From Xylona heveae TC161 (Eukaryota > Ascomycota > Xylonomycetes > Xylonales > Xylonaceae): DNA of 64,000 bases. How positions within the stretch are numbered: the first letter of the stretch is position 1; each line of letters opens with the position of its first letter. A program made the translations under genes and the position numbers. Location: the NCBI RefSeq assembly GCF_001619985.1, contig NW_017264198.1, positions 1,178,001 through 1,242,000 of the forward strand. Direction: 5' to 3'. Below the pieces are notes generated by a model that saw only the letters and a list, made by a program, of their open reading frames with translations, was not told the origin of the DNA and searched no databases. This document shows, piece by piece, positions 34,434-44,934 of the stretch.

Positions 34434-35387
34434 ATGCCGCGCATGGATATCCATAACGTACGACGTCGTATTAACGACGCAACCAAGAAAGGTCGCGAAC
34501 CATCTCAACGGGACAAAGACGCGCTCAACGAGTGGCGGCGTGAGAATGGTCTTCAGGTTGAATCTCGAACTGAACCAACGGGCGAACAAGTCCAGGTTAC
34601 ACCGACGAAGGTTAAGGTTCCTGAGATGAACCTCAACGTCTCGGACGACGAAAAGGACTCAAAATTCGTCGTCGAGAACTATGGAATCCCTGTTGGCGTG
34701 ACCAACACGAAGCCCCGGCGCGTGGTGGTGGTTGAGATCAATCCATACCATAAACGAATGGACATCAAAGCCCTCCCAGTCACCCGCTATGGCCACCTCA
34801 TCGTCCCAAATGAAATAAGAAATGTTTCCTACGATGACGTTACGTTCGATCAAAATCTCGGCATTACTTGTCCTAGAGACCTCGTCGCCGTGGCACTTAC
34901 TCGGAAGGATACCTTCTGGGCTGATGCTCAGGATTACTACGACACTAGCGACGACTATAGTTTCAAAATTGCACAGGCGAGCGTTCGTTCCAAAAAGCTG
35001 TATAGGGACCCCCTACGGGCAAACGTCCAGGGATTGTCCAGACAGCAAACTATCCAACGTACGGTGAATTTCGCGGACGCAATGGTGGACGTAACCGACG
35101 ACCTCCAGGAGAAACTGGCTGCTTTTGCGAAGGGGGAAATCTCCGACCTCCAACTGCGCTCGGCAGCGGTAGCTGTGGTCGACAAGATCACAGTCATCCA
35201 TGCCCGTGCCAAGCGTGGGGATTATGACGACAGACCTGTGAACGCCACTTTTGAGAACTATCTTTCAGAGGGGCTGACGTACGAACAACGTCCCGACGAG
35301 GAGATTGAGGATACCGAGGTAGAAGACGACGACTTCAACGTCTCTACGGATGAAGAATCGTCCTCGGTTGAATCGATCGATCAATGA
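34434..35387 (+). mobile_element. Unassigned extra ORF inside the LTR element
   Basis: A 317-aa open frame between the chromodomain and the 3' LTR, on the element's coding strand. I do not recognise it. It begins MPRMDIHNVRRRIND, is basic near the start, has a central part with KPRRVVVVEINPYHKRMDIK and VTRYGHLIVPNEIR, and ends in a strongly acidic tail (EIEDTEVEDDDFNVSTDEE). There is no signal peptide or membrane segment, so it does not look like an envelope. Composition is protein-like throughout. It could be an accessory gene of this element lineage or a captured host fragment. Confidence 0.6.
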
Positions 35388-35556
35388 CTATGGTAATGGT
35401 CCACGTTCTGTCGCTAACTTTTTCCAATCTCGTTGCGCTGTCGGTTCGCTTTGACCCGCTTGCTAGCTGCTATCTTTTTCCAGCCTGTTACTCTGTCAGT
35501 TCGTTTCCTTATGTATGCGCCATCGGGGCCGATGGCTTTTATTCGTTGCGGCCAAT

Positions 35557-35710
35557 TGTTACGGTCTCGCTCGCTTTATGTTGCTCCTTCCACTTCTGCG
35601 CTTTAGTATGTTAAGCGACGACGACCATATATAAGGTCGTCGTCAGGAGCTACGTAAGAATCAAGCTTCTTTACACTCTCATACCATGTTCATCGTCGTA
35701 GGCCATAACA
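35557..35710 (+). repeat. 3' LTR
   Basis: 154 bp, matching the 5' LTR base for base by eye, followed by the second TTGAC. Confidence 0.95.
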
Positions 35711-35744
35711 TTGACCATGGCCCAGGCGGCCAGGCCCCGTGGTT

Positions 35745-35801
35745 TTCTTTTATAATTACATTGTTCTTTTATAATTACATTGTTCTTTTATTATTACTAT
35801 T
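35745..35801. repeat. 19-nt tandem repeat
   Basis: Two copies and one partial copy of a 19-nt unit starting TTCTTTTATAATTAC, shortly after the 3' LTR. Confidence 0.75.
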
Positions 35802-35935
35802 TTCTTTTATAGTTTTAGTCTTCTTTTATCTATATACTTTATATATATTATATATATATATATATGTATATGGTTTTAAATGTATAGACTATAGAATTAT
35901 ATATATATGTACATTATATATAGTACTTATATCTT

Positions 35936-35963
35936 GTCTTGAGTCTTGAGTCTTGAGTCTTGA
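35936..35963. repeat. Heptanucleotide repeat GTCTTGA x4
   Basis: Four perfect 7-nt copies. Confidence 0.85.
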
Positions 35964-36023
35964 CATAGTATACTATAATACTATATACTTAAAAGTTAAA
36001 TATATAGACTATAGAATTATATA

Positions 36024-36093
36024 CTTTATACCTTATACCTTATACCTTATGCCTTATACCTTATACCTTATACCTTATACCTTATACATTATA
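36024..36093. repeat. Heptanucleotide repeat CCTTATA x10
   Basis: Ten 7-nt units, seven of them exactly CCTTATA and three with one change. Confidence 0.9.
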
Positions 36094-36320
36094 CATGGTA
36101 GTATATTACATGGATTAAGTAGCAAGTTTATTAACTTTGTTAAAACTTAAGAACTTGTTACTTTTCATCTTGTTACAACTTACAATTTACTTATATATCT
36201 TGATTATTATATGTAGCATGCCTTGTCCTATATATCTTATATACCCTACCCTGTCTATAATCATGTTACAACTTGATACATCTTATCAAATTATTAAAGT
36301 TATATAAGGTACACCGTACC

Positions 36321-36523
36321 TACAGGCTACGAGCTGCGAGCTGCGAGCTGCGAGCTACAGGCTACAGGCTACAGGCTTTGGACTATGAACTCTGTGGTTT
36401 CATCTGGGTCCTCGATCGTCGATCCTCAGCCATCGGTCCTCCGTCCTCCGTCCTCGGTCCTTGAGGCTCGCTGTTCGCTGTTCGCTGTTCGCTGGTCATG
36501 GGTAAACAGTGTAAAATGTCTCG
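36321..36523. repeat. 29-unit heptanucleotide array with drifting motif
   Basis: 29 consecutive 7-nt units, each starting with T. Motif blocks change along the array (TACAGGC, TGCGAGC, TCCGTCC/TCGGTCC, TCGCTGT), separated by unique units that keep the register. Confidence 0.8.
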
Positions 36524-36605
36524 AGACTCGTGAGTGGTAAACTATACCAGTCCTACGGTCCCTAGTAGCCTACCAGGAGGTAAGAAACAAGGTTGCAGGC
36601 GAGAA

Positions 36606-36629
36606 ACAGGTTCACAGGTTCACAGGTTC
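36606..36629. repeat. 8-nt repeat ACAGGTTC x3
   Basis: Three perfect copies. Confidence 0.85.
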
Positions 36630-37011
36630 CAGACTGGGGCAAATTATATATATCGGGGCAGCGGGGGTGATCTGATATGCACTCTGCACTCAAAGTATCT
36701 CGTCATGTAAATGTATCGAGTTATGTATGTATATAAGGTATATATATACATGCGACGGGGGAGATATACATAAATAAATATATAAATACGTAGAAATGTA
36801 GAAATGTAGATGGATGATGAGAGGAGCGCAAGGAAAAGGTACACGAGGGGGGGAAAATGGGGACCTATGGGACGAGGGAGAGAAAGAAAGAAGGGAAAGG
36901 AGTAAGGAGAGAAAAGGGGGGGGAAATGGGATGTATGGGACCAAGGAGAGAATCAAAAAATAAATAAATAAAAAATGAATAAAATAAAAAGAGAAGGACA
37001 AAGGACAAAGA

Positions 37012-39699
37012 CTAATCTCTGACACCCCACCGCCCGACTTCGGCCATGGCGTGAGTGCCGCCTTCTGCCAGTTTTTCTGGCGCCAGAGCGAGTCCTTCTC
37101 CTCTTCCTCCTCCACCACCACCACCACCACCACCACCACCACCTCCTCCTACTACTTGCGTGATTGCATCTCCACCTGGACGACCACTGGCACCGGCACC
37201 GGCAAGGGCACTAGCGATGCACTGCCATCCGTCGCGGCCGCCGCCCCAGCGGAGGACCTGGGACTTGAAGAGTTCGCCAGAGGTCCGACTAATGGGGGAC
37301 ATGCGTTTGTCACTGGAGTTGGCACCCGTACTACCACCCACAATATCACTCCCACCAAAAACATCTTTCCAAATCTTGCCTGCAATGGCCCTATCAAACA
37401 GATACGCATAATACGTGGCGCCGTAGTTGAACAAGTGGCCGTAGAAGCCATGCCAGCTTGTGCCGGGCGGGTCAGGCAAGGTAGCGTTCGCGGCGAGCAC
37501 GGAGTGATAGATTGCGCTGCTGTCGAGCTGTTTTCCACTTCCACTTGCACTTCCAGTAGGGCTTACACCGGTGCCGTGAAAAGCCTGATCGAGCATGGCG
37601 AGGATAATCTGCGCCTCGGTCTCGGATCCGGCGAGTCGGTGGTCGAGATCGATCTTGTCTTTGACCATGTGATACGGCAACGGCGAGTCGGTTTCCCAGT
37701 GGCGCGCAAAGAGGGCGAGGACGTCTGGATCAGAGGCGAAATGCTCCATGAGGACAGAGGGGAGTTCGGCGAAATCCGTGGCGCAGCGTGTGCCCGAGAC
37801 GTTCTGGAGCGCGGTGCGGCCGAGCATGGAGTGCACGGCGTGGCCCATTTCGTGGAAAAGCGTTTGGACTTCGCGGAAGGTAAGCAGGGCGGGGGGCCGC
37901 TCTTTGTAGCTTGTCGAGGGGTCGCGTCGTCCAGAGGATGAGTATGAGGATGAGGAGGATGGGTGGCGCGCAAAGTCGCAGATGAGTGCAATGGTGGGAA
38001 GTTGGTAGAGTTCGCCTTGGGCGTTGCGAGCGCTGGCCATGCCGTCGACGGAGGCGGCGTCAGCGTCAAGCGTGTTGTTCCAGAGCTGTCGCGCTTCGTG
38101 GGTTTCGTCATCGGAGATGCGGCGCGAACAGCGGAGCGTGAAATGCGCAGGATGCGGGTTCTTGCCTGCGCGCTCAAACAGGTCGCAGTAGACGACGGCA
38201 ATGTGGCCGTCGGTTTCATCGAGCACGTCGAGTCGCCGCACGTCCGAGTTCCAGATTTCTCCGGGAAGCGTCTCGTGCGGGACCAGCCGCACGCCGTAGA
38301 GCCGGTTGAAGAGCCGAGATATTCCCTGCATGACGGTTCCAAGGGAAAAGTAGGAGGAGAGAAAGTCGGGGTTGCGCCGCTTGGCGCGAGACTGCGCAAT
38401 CAGGCGCTGGCTGTAAAAGTCTCGATCCCATGGGTTTAGTGAGTCGGGGGTCCGGCCGGCAAATGGGTCGGATTGCTTGAGTTTGAGTAGGTCGGAGAGC
38501 TCTTTTTGCACGCGCGGGAGGTTGTCCGCTGCCAGCGCTTGCAGAAAATTATTCACCGCGGCTGGGAAAAAAGTCATGTCAGTATAGTTAGACTTCTGGG
38601 GTAGAAATGAGTAACAAAGTAAAGGGTGAGAATTACCTGGTGATTTGGCCATTTTGTCGCCTAGTGTCATTTCTGCGTAGCTTGTAAATCCAGAGAGTTT
38701 CGCCAGTTCTGCGCGCTTCTTGAGCATCTCTTCAAGTAGTCCCAGCGTCTCGCCTGACGCCGTCCGGCTCGCCATGAAAATGTCATGACGCGTATTCTCG
38801 TCCACCACTGACCGTAATGCCATGGTCGCCGGTCGCCCAATGCTGGGCAAAGTGCTAGTCCCCCATCTTGTAAGTTGCCGAACCAGCACCGGATCCATGC
38901 CCTTTAGGCGACTACTGGGAAATGAGAGAAACGGTTGCTGCGGCTCCATGGTGTCCACAAAGGTATGGCCCAGTTGCGCAATCTCGTTGGACAGATTGAC
39001 AAACTGCTGGCGGTGCTCAGCCGGAAGGTCAATTGCAGACTGTGCAAAATCTTTTAATAGAATGTTGGCCACCAGCTTCTCCTCTTCGTTCCATGATTCC
39101 CACACTTCTGGCATTTCTGTCGCGCGCTTGAGCTGATCATTCAGCTCTGTTGTGGTGTTCAGGACGTTCATGTATTCAAACATGAGCGCATGGGCTTGGG
39201 ATGCGGCGGCCTGGATCTGCCGGTCTGGGTGTGTATTGCGAACAAAGTCGGACAGGTCAATGACCCGGCAGAGAAAGTCGCTGAGGCGGTCCAAGTCCCG
39301 CACGACCGCCTTGTATTCATCTACAGTCGACGCGGAGATGACCTTGGTGACAATCTTCTGGCAGCGTCGCACAGTAATTGCGGCAAATTGCTGAAATCCT
39401 GCAGGGCTCTTGAGGTGACGGTTCTGAAATAGTCCTGCAGGGCGGACTGCCGAGCTGCCTGAACGGGTCTTGGATGAGAATTCGCGCCAGAACTGGGGCG
39501 AGTCGAAAATCTGTCGTAATGCTTCATCATCGCGTGCAGCTCCTGGCGTGCCATGATAGACTAGAGGTGTCGACGTTGTATTGTCCCTGAAAAAGGTTTC
39601 AGTAGCTGTCGCAGCAGTGGCCAAGGTTCGGCCCTGCTGGTGTTGCCGAATAAGACATCTTGAGCAGGTCCATGCCTGGCGAGTAACAGGTTTGAGCAT
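37012..39699 (-). CDS. OCT1: Mitochondrial intermediate peptidase
   Basis: M3 metalloprotease of the mitochondrial matrix that removes an octapeptide from presequences already cut by MPP. Two exons (39699-38637 and 38561-37012) give 870 aa. The N-terminus is a presequence (Arg-rich, MLKPVTRQAWTC...). The zinc-binding HEXXH motif is in FHEMGHAVHSML at about residue 590. The C-terminal fold includes GTSWHGFYGHLFNYGATYYAYL. The 75-nt intron (GTAATT...TTCCCAG) is a multiple of three without a stop, so the frame also reads through it. I removed it because the joined MAKSPAAVNNFL fits the family and the insert does not. Near the C-terminus an in-frame CAC/CCT run encodes about 15 glycines. The gene is divergent from the MICOS gene. 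Confidence 0.95.
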   Translation of the reverse strand: MLKPVTRQAWTCSRCLIRQHQQGRTLATAATATETFFRDNTTSTPLVYHGTPGAARDDEALRQIFDSPQFWREFSSKTRSGSSAVRPAGLFQNRHLKSPAGFQQFAAITVRRCQKIVTKVISASTVDEYKAVVRDLDRLSDFLCRVIDLSDFVRNTHPDRQIQAAASQAHALMFEYMNVLNTTTELNDQLKRATEMPEVWESWNEEEKLVANILLKDFAQSAIDLPAEHRQQFVNLSNEIAQLGHTFVDTMEPQQPFLSFPSSRLKGMDPVLVRQLTRWGTSTLPSIGRPATMALRSVVDENTRHDIFMASRTASGETLGLLEEMLKKRAELAKLSGFTSYAEMTLGDKMAKSPGNSHPLLCYSFLPQKSNYTDMTFFPAAVNNFLQALAADNLPRVQKELSDLLKLKQSDPFAGRTPDSLNPWDRDFYSQRLIAQSRAKRRNPDFLSSYFSLGTVMQGISRLFNRLYGVRLVPHETLPGEIWNSDVRRLDVLDETDGHIAVVYCDLFERAGKNPHPAHFTLRCSRRISDDETHEARQLWNNTLDADAASVDGMASARNAQGELYQLPTIALICDFARHPSSSSSYSSSGRRDPSTSYKERPPALLTFREVQTLFHEMGHAVHSMLGRTALQNVSGTRCATDFAELPSVLMEHFASDPDVLALFARHWETDSPLPYHMVKDKIDLDHRLAGSETEAQIILAMLDQAFHGTGVSPTGSASGSGKQLDSSAIYHSVLAANATLPDPPGTSWHGFYGHLFNYGATYYAYLFDRAIAGKIWKDVFGGSDIVGGSTGANSSDKRMSPISRTSGELFKSQVLRWGGGRDGWQCIASALAGAGASGRPGGDAITQVVGGGGGGGGGGGGGGGRGEGLALAPEKLAEGGTHAMAEVGRWGVRD

Positions 39700-40048
39700 C
39701 TTTCCTTAATGCCCCGTCTGCTGATCACCGCCAGTGAAGGACAACGACAATAGATGTTCGATTCGTCGTGCTTGTCGTGATTCTTGTCGTCGTCATTGTG
39801 TTACTGGCACCCGGCATCGGCAATAATATCTTCTTCAATCTGATAAGATTTGGTTAATCGCTCGCGCTGCCGCTTACGTCGTTGCCGAGATGGGTGTGTA
39901 TAATTAGAATCCTCATGCATAACCCGTGCACAAGACTTTATGCCGATCGCGGATAGCTTCAACTTCACCTTTCCAGCCTTCGTTGATCCGACGACAACCC
40001 GACGTTTTTCGGATCGTCAATTGGCTGCCTCCACCACGTTGCCGCGCC
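39700..40048. promoter_or_regulatory. Divergent promoter, OCT1 / MICOS gene
   Basis: 349 bp between the start codons of two mitochondrial-protein genes, so promoters and leaders are shared or interleaved. No single element recognised with confidence. Confidence 0.55.
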
Positions 40049-41029
40049 ATGGCCTTTCGACCAGTTCTCCGGCAGGTTCGTCAATCCAATTCCATCTTGA
40101 CAATTACTCCCGTAAAGTTTCTCTACTAACTCTCATTCTCCGTTGAAAAAGCGCGCCCTGGCGCCCGCAACTGCCGGTCTCTTTGCAGCCGGGTTCCTCC
40201 TCTTCCCCACGAGGACTGCCTATGCTGAGGCTCCCGAGAGCGAGGTAAGCCTTTCATATTTTTTTTTTTCAATTGGACGACATTGATCCTACCAACGCCC
40301 TTCAACACTCTCAACCCACATAATCATCAAAGCCGCAACTCTGCCTCTGACGCAATGGAAATCACGGAACAGTCTAGCAAGAAGCCCATCTACGACAATG
40401 ACCTCTCTTCTCTCCCATCATCATCTCCATCCACCAGCGAGTCCATATCCTCGGTCGCATCTTCTCTCGTGAACTCTCTTGTGTCATCCTCGCGAGACGA
40501 GTCTTCGAACCTGCCAACGCCTACGGACCGATTAGCCGCACAGATCGGCAAAGGGCGATTGTTTCTGCACGACCAGGTATCCGCCGCCGAGGATAAGTTC
40601 AATGGCTTCATGTCTTCTCTCCTGAACCTCGAATCGGACTTTACTTCGACCGTGGCGTCGTTGGCCCCCGCCAAGGAGACGGGCGAGCGTCTGATGCCCG
40701 GCGCCATGTACGTGCTGGTAGCGTCCATGGCTGGATCGATTATTTCGCGAAACAGGGGCATCCTGCTGCGCGCCACTGTCCCTCTGGCAGTCGGTATCGG
40801 CGCCGGCTGGCTCGTGCTTCCCGTGACCATGCGCAATGTGAGCGACCTGGCGTGGCGGTATGAGGAGAGGTTCCCCGTCATTCGCGATAACCATCTCCGT
40901 ATCCGTGGCGCCGCTGAGCAGGGCTGGTACATGACCAAGGTTCACAGCGACATTGCTGTCAGCAAGGTCGACGAGAAGGTTGCTGGTGTGCGGGAAACGA
41001 TTGAGAATTGGGTCAAGCAGGGCAAATAA
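40049..41029 (+). CDS. MICOS complex subunit, Mic26/Mic27 (apolipoprotein O family)
   Basis: Inner-membrane protein of the cristae-organising MICOS complex. Three exons (40049-40075, 40152-40244, 40373-41029) give 258 aa. Exon 1 encodes only nine residues (MAFRPVLRQ). Exon 2 carries the first hydrophobic segment (LAPATAGLFAAGFLLFP) ending AEAPESE. Exon 3 has KKPIYDND, a Ser-rich linker, PTPTDRLAAQIGKGRLFL, then the conserved core LAPAKETGERLMPGAMYVLV with the second membrane segment and LPVTMRNVSDLAWRYEERFP. The splice model reproduces the family N-terminus. The first donor (GTTCGT) is weak, so exon 1 is the least certain part. I cannot separate Mic26 from Mic27 by eye. Confidence 0.9.
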
Positions 41030-41695
41030 AGTTATAAACCATGGAATCAATTTTTGTAGACTACAGCGTTGATTCGTTTTGAGATTCTGGTCGGAGGGTA
41101 GATTATAAGACAACATCTACATATTTTTATCAAAAGAACAGCAATTGCTTCATCACATGTTCTAGCTTGCATGAAACCTATTGAACAAAGTACCTAAGGT
41201 ATATTCATGCCTCATCTCTTGGTCTCTCGGCACATAAAAACGATCAGTTCACGAAAACAAAGCCCCTTTGTCACTTATGGTACATCTCAGCAAACTCAAT
41301 TAGACCGATCAAAGTAAATCTCATCAATACACTTATCAACAAAAAAAGATGGATATCTTCATTACACTACCCTACTCAAGAAAGAATTTCTCTACAAGCT
41401 CAGCTACTCCAAGGAATAGAAAAATAAAAGTTGCCCCTTCGCTCACTGCTCCGATCCAATACTTTAAAATAAAAAAGCTAGGATGTACAGACTGGGTCTA
41501 GCTAGGTCAGGGAATCTCCGGTTCTGTATTCAAGGACTGTATCCAGAATCAAAGACTCTGATACTTGAAAAAAAAAAAAGCATCCCTACACCTTTCGGAT
41601 AAAAGGAAAAGGCGGATCAAGTTGTAGACAATATGGACAGAACAAGAGAAATTGAAAGAGGAGCGAAAGGCCGGAAGAAATGTGAGACGGAGTTC
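41030..41695. other. Convergent intergenic region
   Basis: 666 bp between the 3' ends of the MICOS and MED14 genes; presumably two 3' UTRs, AT-rich. No gene seen. Confidence 0.6.
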
Positions 41696-44600
41696 TTAAT
41701 CCAGCACGACGACATTGTCCTTCTTATTGTTGGGCTGTGGATTTGAGCCTTTTGCATTCGGGCCGGGTTTGTCCTTCCCAGCAGTAGCGGTTTGGTTAAT
41801 ACCTGCTGCATCTGATGCAGTAGGAGGACTGTTCTGTTGGAATCGTCTCACAAGATTGTCCAACTGGTCAAGCACGTCGCCTACTGCCATCATACCAGTG
41901 GCGATGCCTGTACGGAGGCCTTTCCAATCTGGCCCGTCCGACATGAAGAGATCCTTGAGAGCTTCTTTGAACTCTGGCTTACGAGATTCAAGCGTGTTCT
42001 GGTCCGATGCGTCTGATATGAACCACTTGTTCTCGTCTCTGCGTTGGCGGAGGCGGATGGAAATTGTGCAAGGCGGATTTGAATATCGGACGTGATAATG
42101 GTCGATAGATCTCGGAAGGACGATTGCATTGACATTACGGGAGATTTTGTCCAAGGCAAGGACCAACGGCGCAGTGAGTCTCAAGAGTAACGTGACATGT
42201 TCTAAGCCATTATCGTTGTTGAGAAAGGCAAGCAGGAAATCCTTGATGAGAAGATGAGGATTGCCCTTGTCGAGGTTCAATGACATAGTTCCGTCTGTGC
42301 CGAGGCCAATGTCCGCTTTGAGAAGAAGAGGAGTAGTGTTGTACACGAATACGATGCGGGAGAGACTGATGGTTTCGCATTTGAGCTTGATGCGGCGGAC
42401 CACGTCGACGAAGCGAGTCAAGCGACCAATACGCTTGAGTCGGGTGATAATGGGGTCAATAATGGAAGTGCCGACTGGCGTCTTTAATTGAAAGGCAAAT
42501 GCTCCTGTTTTGGGATGGAAGACAACGTCTTCATCGAGACGATCGTTGATGATGTCGACTCCAGGTAAAGGCTCCTTGAGGCGCGCTTCGATCGTGGAAT
42601 AGAGTTTGCCGTCTTCGATCGAAGTGCCGCTGTAGGATATTCGCAGAACATCTTTGGCCCATGTTGTTTGTACGGTCGGTCTGAGGGAGGATTCGGGAGA
42701 GCAAAGCAGGCTAGACAGTTGAACAAAGAGAGTGGGTATTTGGCCGGCGAGGCTACTGTTTTCAGAGGACGACGTGGAAGAGCTAGAATTGGATGGAGGT
42801 CGCAGAGAATGAGCAACACCGCGTCGGGCCAAATCTCGCGTATTCACATAATGAGAGATCATGGATGCCGCGACGCCTTCGAGTCGGCAGAGGAAGCTGT
42901 ATGATGTGGGAGGCACATTAGGCGTTTCAGATCGTATGGGGATTCGAATTGCATTGTTAACGGAGTAACCGCTATCGTTTTGATAACTAATGAAAAAGTT
43001 AGCAACACGCACGTAAGGTGTTGTGAGCAACACAGAGAAGCATTGGGATAAGCATACATCTCGGCTATCCACCATATCTCTCCCGCCATACTGATACTGA
43101 CCGCCAAGATAAAGTTTTCCAACCAGCCATCTCTCCTGAAGAAAGATATTCGTAGCGTATCGCGAGGAAAGATGCGTTTCATCTCTTCCTGCTTCAGGTT
43201 CATCGTCTTGAGAATCTTCCATCCCACACATCGGGCACGGGTCTCAACTTCTTGTTCTACCGCGAGACATCGAAGATTCGCAATGGGCATAAAAGCATCC
43301 GCTGCAGGGTTTACAATCCTGTTGAGCTCGTATTCTGCACGGCCAAAAAGCAGCGAAGGCGGATTAAGCGCGAATCGACCCGTCGTGGGTTCCACCAGAA
43401 TGGTCGCAGTCTCGGTCGCTGTTAGTTGCACCTGCAACGAGCAGCTCATAGGCTCTGTATCAGATGTTGATAGGCTCAATGCAAGACTCTTCTGTGCGAA
43501 AAGGGCTAACGTGCTTAGCCTACTGTGCATAGAGGATAAAATATAGGTGGTATGAAGCGCGATAGCCTTGTTCAAGATGGCTTCCATAGAAAGATTGGCA
43601 GAGTCAAAGGTGATTGGAATCTCCTTCACCTCCCTGTTCTCTCGCATCCATCGAATATCAAGATACGATGTGCTCTCTTCGCCTGGCAAAAGCTTGCCCT
43701 CTTTTAGTCGGCCACTCTTGATACCAATCTCGATCCAGCTCTTCCCCCCCGGTCTATTGGTCCAGTACTGTAAAACAAGTGTTCTTCGAACAATCTCCAG
43801 TCGTACTGATTCCGTCCAGTTGCCTCGGCTCATTTCAAGCGCTTGTCGTCGTAGTACGCCAATCTTGTGCGTCAACACAAATTCGTGCAAAAACAAGTAA
43901 AGTCCGGCAAGGCCCTCATTTTTGAGTACGTCATTGGCCTTGCCTTCGAGCTGTGCTCGAATTCTGCCGTCTGGCAGCTCGGTTGGAGAGGGCTTGAAGA
44001 GGAAACGAAAGTCAATAAAGTAGAACTGCGAAGAAGAATCCTCCTCGGCAATAGAGACATCCACCTCAAATTCTGAAGGCACGGTAAATGTGGCTCGTCC
44101 ATCCGCAACTGTGAACGTCTTGAAATGGGGTGGGAGCGTCTCCTCAAGGTTTAACCGTATTGATAACAAAGTGTTGATTTTGCGTAATGTCTTAAGCATT
44201 TCCTCCGGCGTCAACGGATCCGGAGGTAGGTACCCCAGATCGGGCATCCATGATGCTTTGCCCGTTGATAGTACCTCCAGGGCTGTTCTAAGATCCGGAT
44301 TGGGCATCTTTGCCGGCTCCAGATTGCGCTTCAGCTCTCCCATCCATGCTCCCGCTTCCTCATAAAGTGCCCTCTGCCGGTCCAGCCAGACTTTGAGGTC
44401 GATCGCTTTGCTCACGTCGCCGGCCTGCCGGCTCCACTGCGACAAGACAAGTGTCTTGATGAACTGATCACGACGGGCCTGCGCAAACCTCATCAACAGC
44501 ATCTTCTTCTCCACATTGGCCGCTGACACATTCGCGTTTCCATTGACATGATTTCCGTAGGCCGAGCTCATTTGGCCCGCCGGCTTGGACACCGTCAGCT

Positions 44601-44934
44601 CCGACATAGCATTGACGACCTCGCCGAGATTATTAAAAGTCTCCTGCGCAAGCCGGGAGACCAGCCTGGAGAGCGGCTGGTAGCCCATAGTAATGTGCTC
44701 AATCTCTGCTGGTGCTTCCTGTAAGCCTGTCGTCTCCGGAACGTCTCCATTGGGAATTGCGCCATTTGGCGCTCCTTTTAGACCGTCGGCCATCCTTCGT
44801 CTGTCTCCAATGGGCGCTTTGCCTTTGTTTTCCGCCACACCTATATCCGGCCTTTGCCCATGATTTGATCGAACCAAATTTGTATTGATGCCAGAGCCAT
44901 TGACTGTGTGTTCGTCAACCCTACCTGGCATCAC
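41696..44934 (-). CDS. MED14: Mediator complex subunit 14 (Rgr1)
   Basis: Scaffold subunit joining the head, middle and tail modules of Mediator, acting in the nucleus with RNA polymerase II. Two exons (44934-43058 and 42986-41696) give 1055 aa. The conserved N-terminal domain begins after a disordered 80-residue leader: PLSRLVSRLAQETFNNLGEV, then MRFAQARRDQFIKTLVLSQW and WMPDLGYLPPDPLTPEEML. The rest is a long helical and beta scaffold with LFLHEFVLTHKIGVLRRQAL. The 71-nt intron (GTATGC...ATTAG, branch TGCTAAC) joins WWIAE to IYQNDSGYSV in frame. The C-terminal 40 residues are disordered. Two Met codons open the frame; I used the first. Confidence 0.93.

Larger units (their letters stand above)
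30843..35710 (+). mobile_element. Ty3/gypsy LTR retrotransposon, chromovirus type (broken)
   Basis: A 4.87-kb element bounded by two 154-bp LTRs (TGTTACGG...CATAACA) that read identical, flanked by a perfect 5-bp TTGAC target duplication. Just inside the 5' LTR, TGGTAGCGAC resembles a primer-binding site for initiator tRNA-Met. Recognisable parts in order: a gag-like capsid region, a pol region with integrase zinc-binding and DDE-type core domains, a C-terminal chromodomain, and a further ORF of unknown kind before the 3' LTR. The chromodomain places it with the chromoviruses. Identical LTRs and an intact duplication indicate a recent insertion. It is broken: not every part expected of the family is present, with about one major break. 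Confidence 0.93.
35711..37011. other. AT-rich, repeat-rich gene-free region
   Basis: 1.3 kb with no gene. It is strongly AT-rich to about 36300, with direct repeats and several tandem arrays listed separately. The part next to the peptidase gene (36700-37011) is purine-rich on the plus strand. Confidence 0.65.

Noticed and set aside
37051-37941. 296-codon frame on the plus strand
   Set aside because: It is antisense to the OCT1 exon and mirrors its codon bias; no family resemblance.
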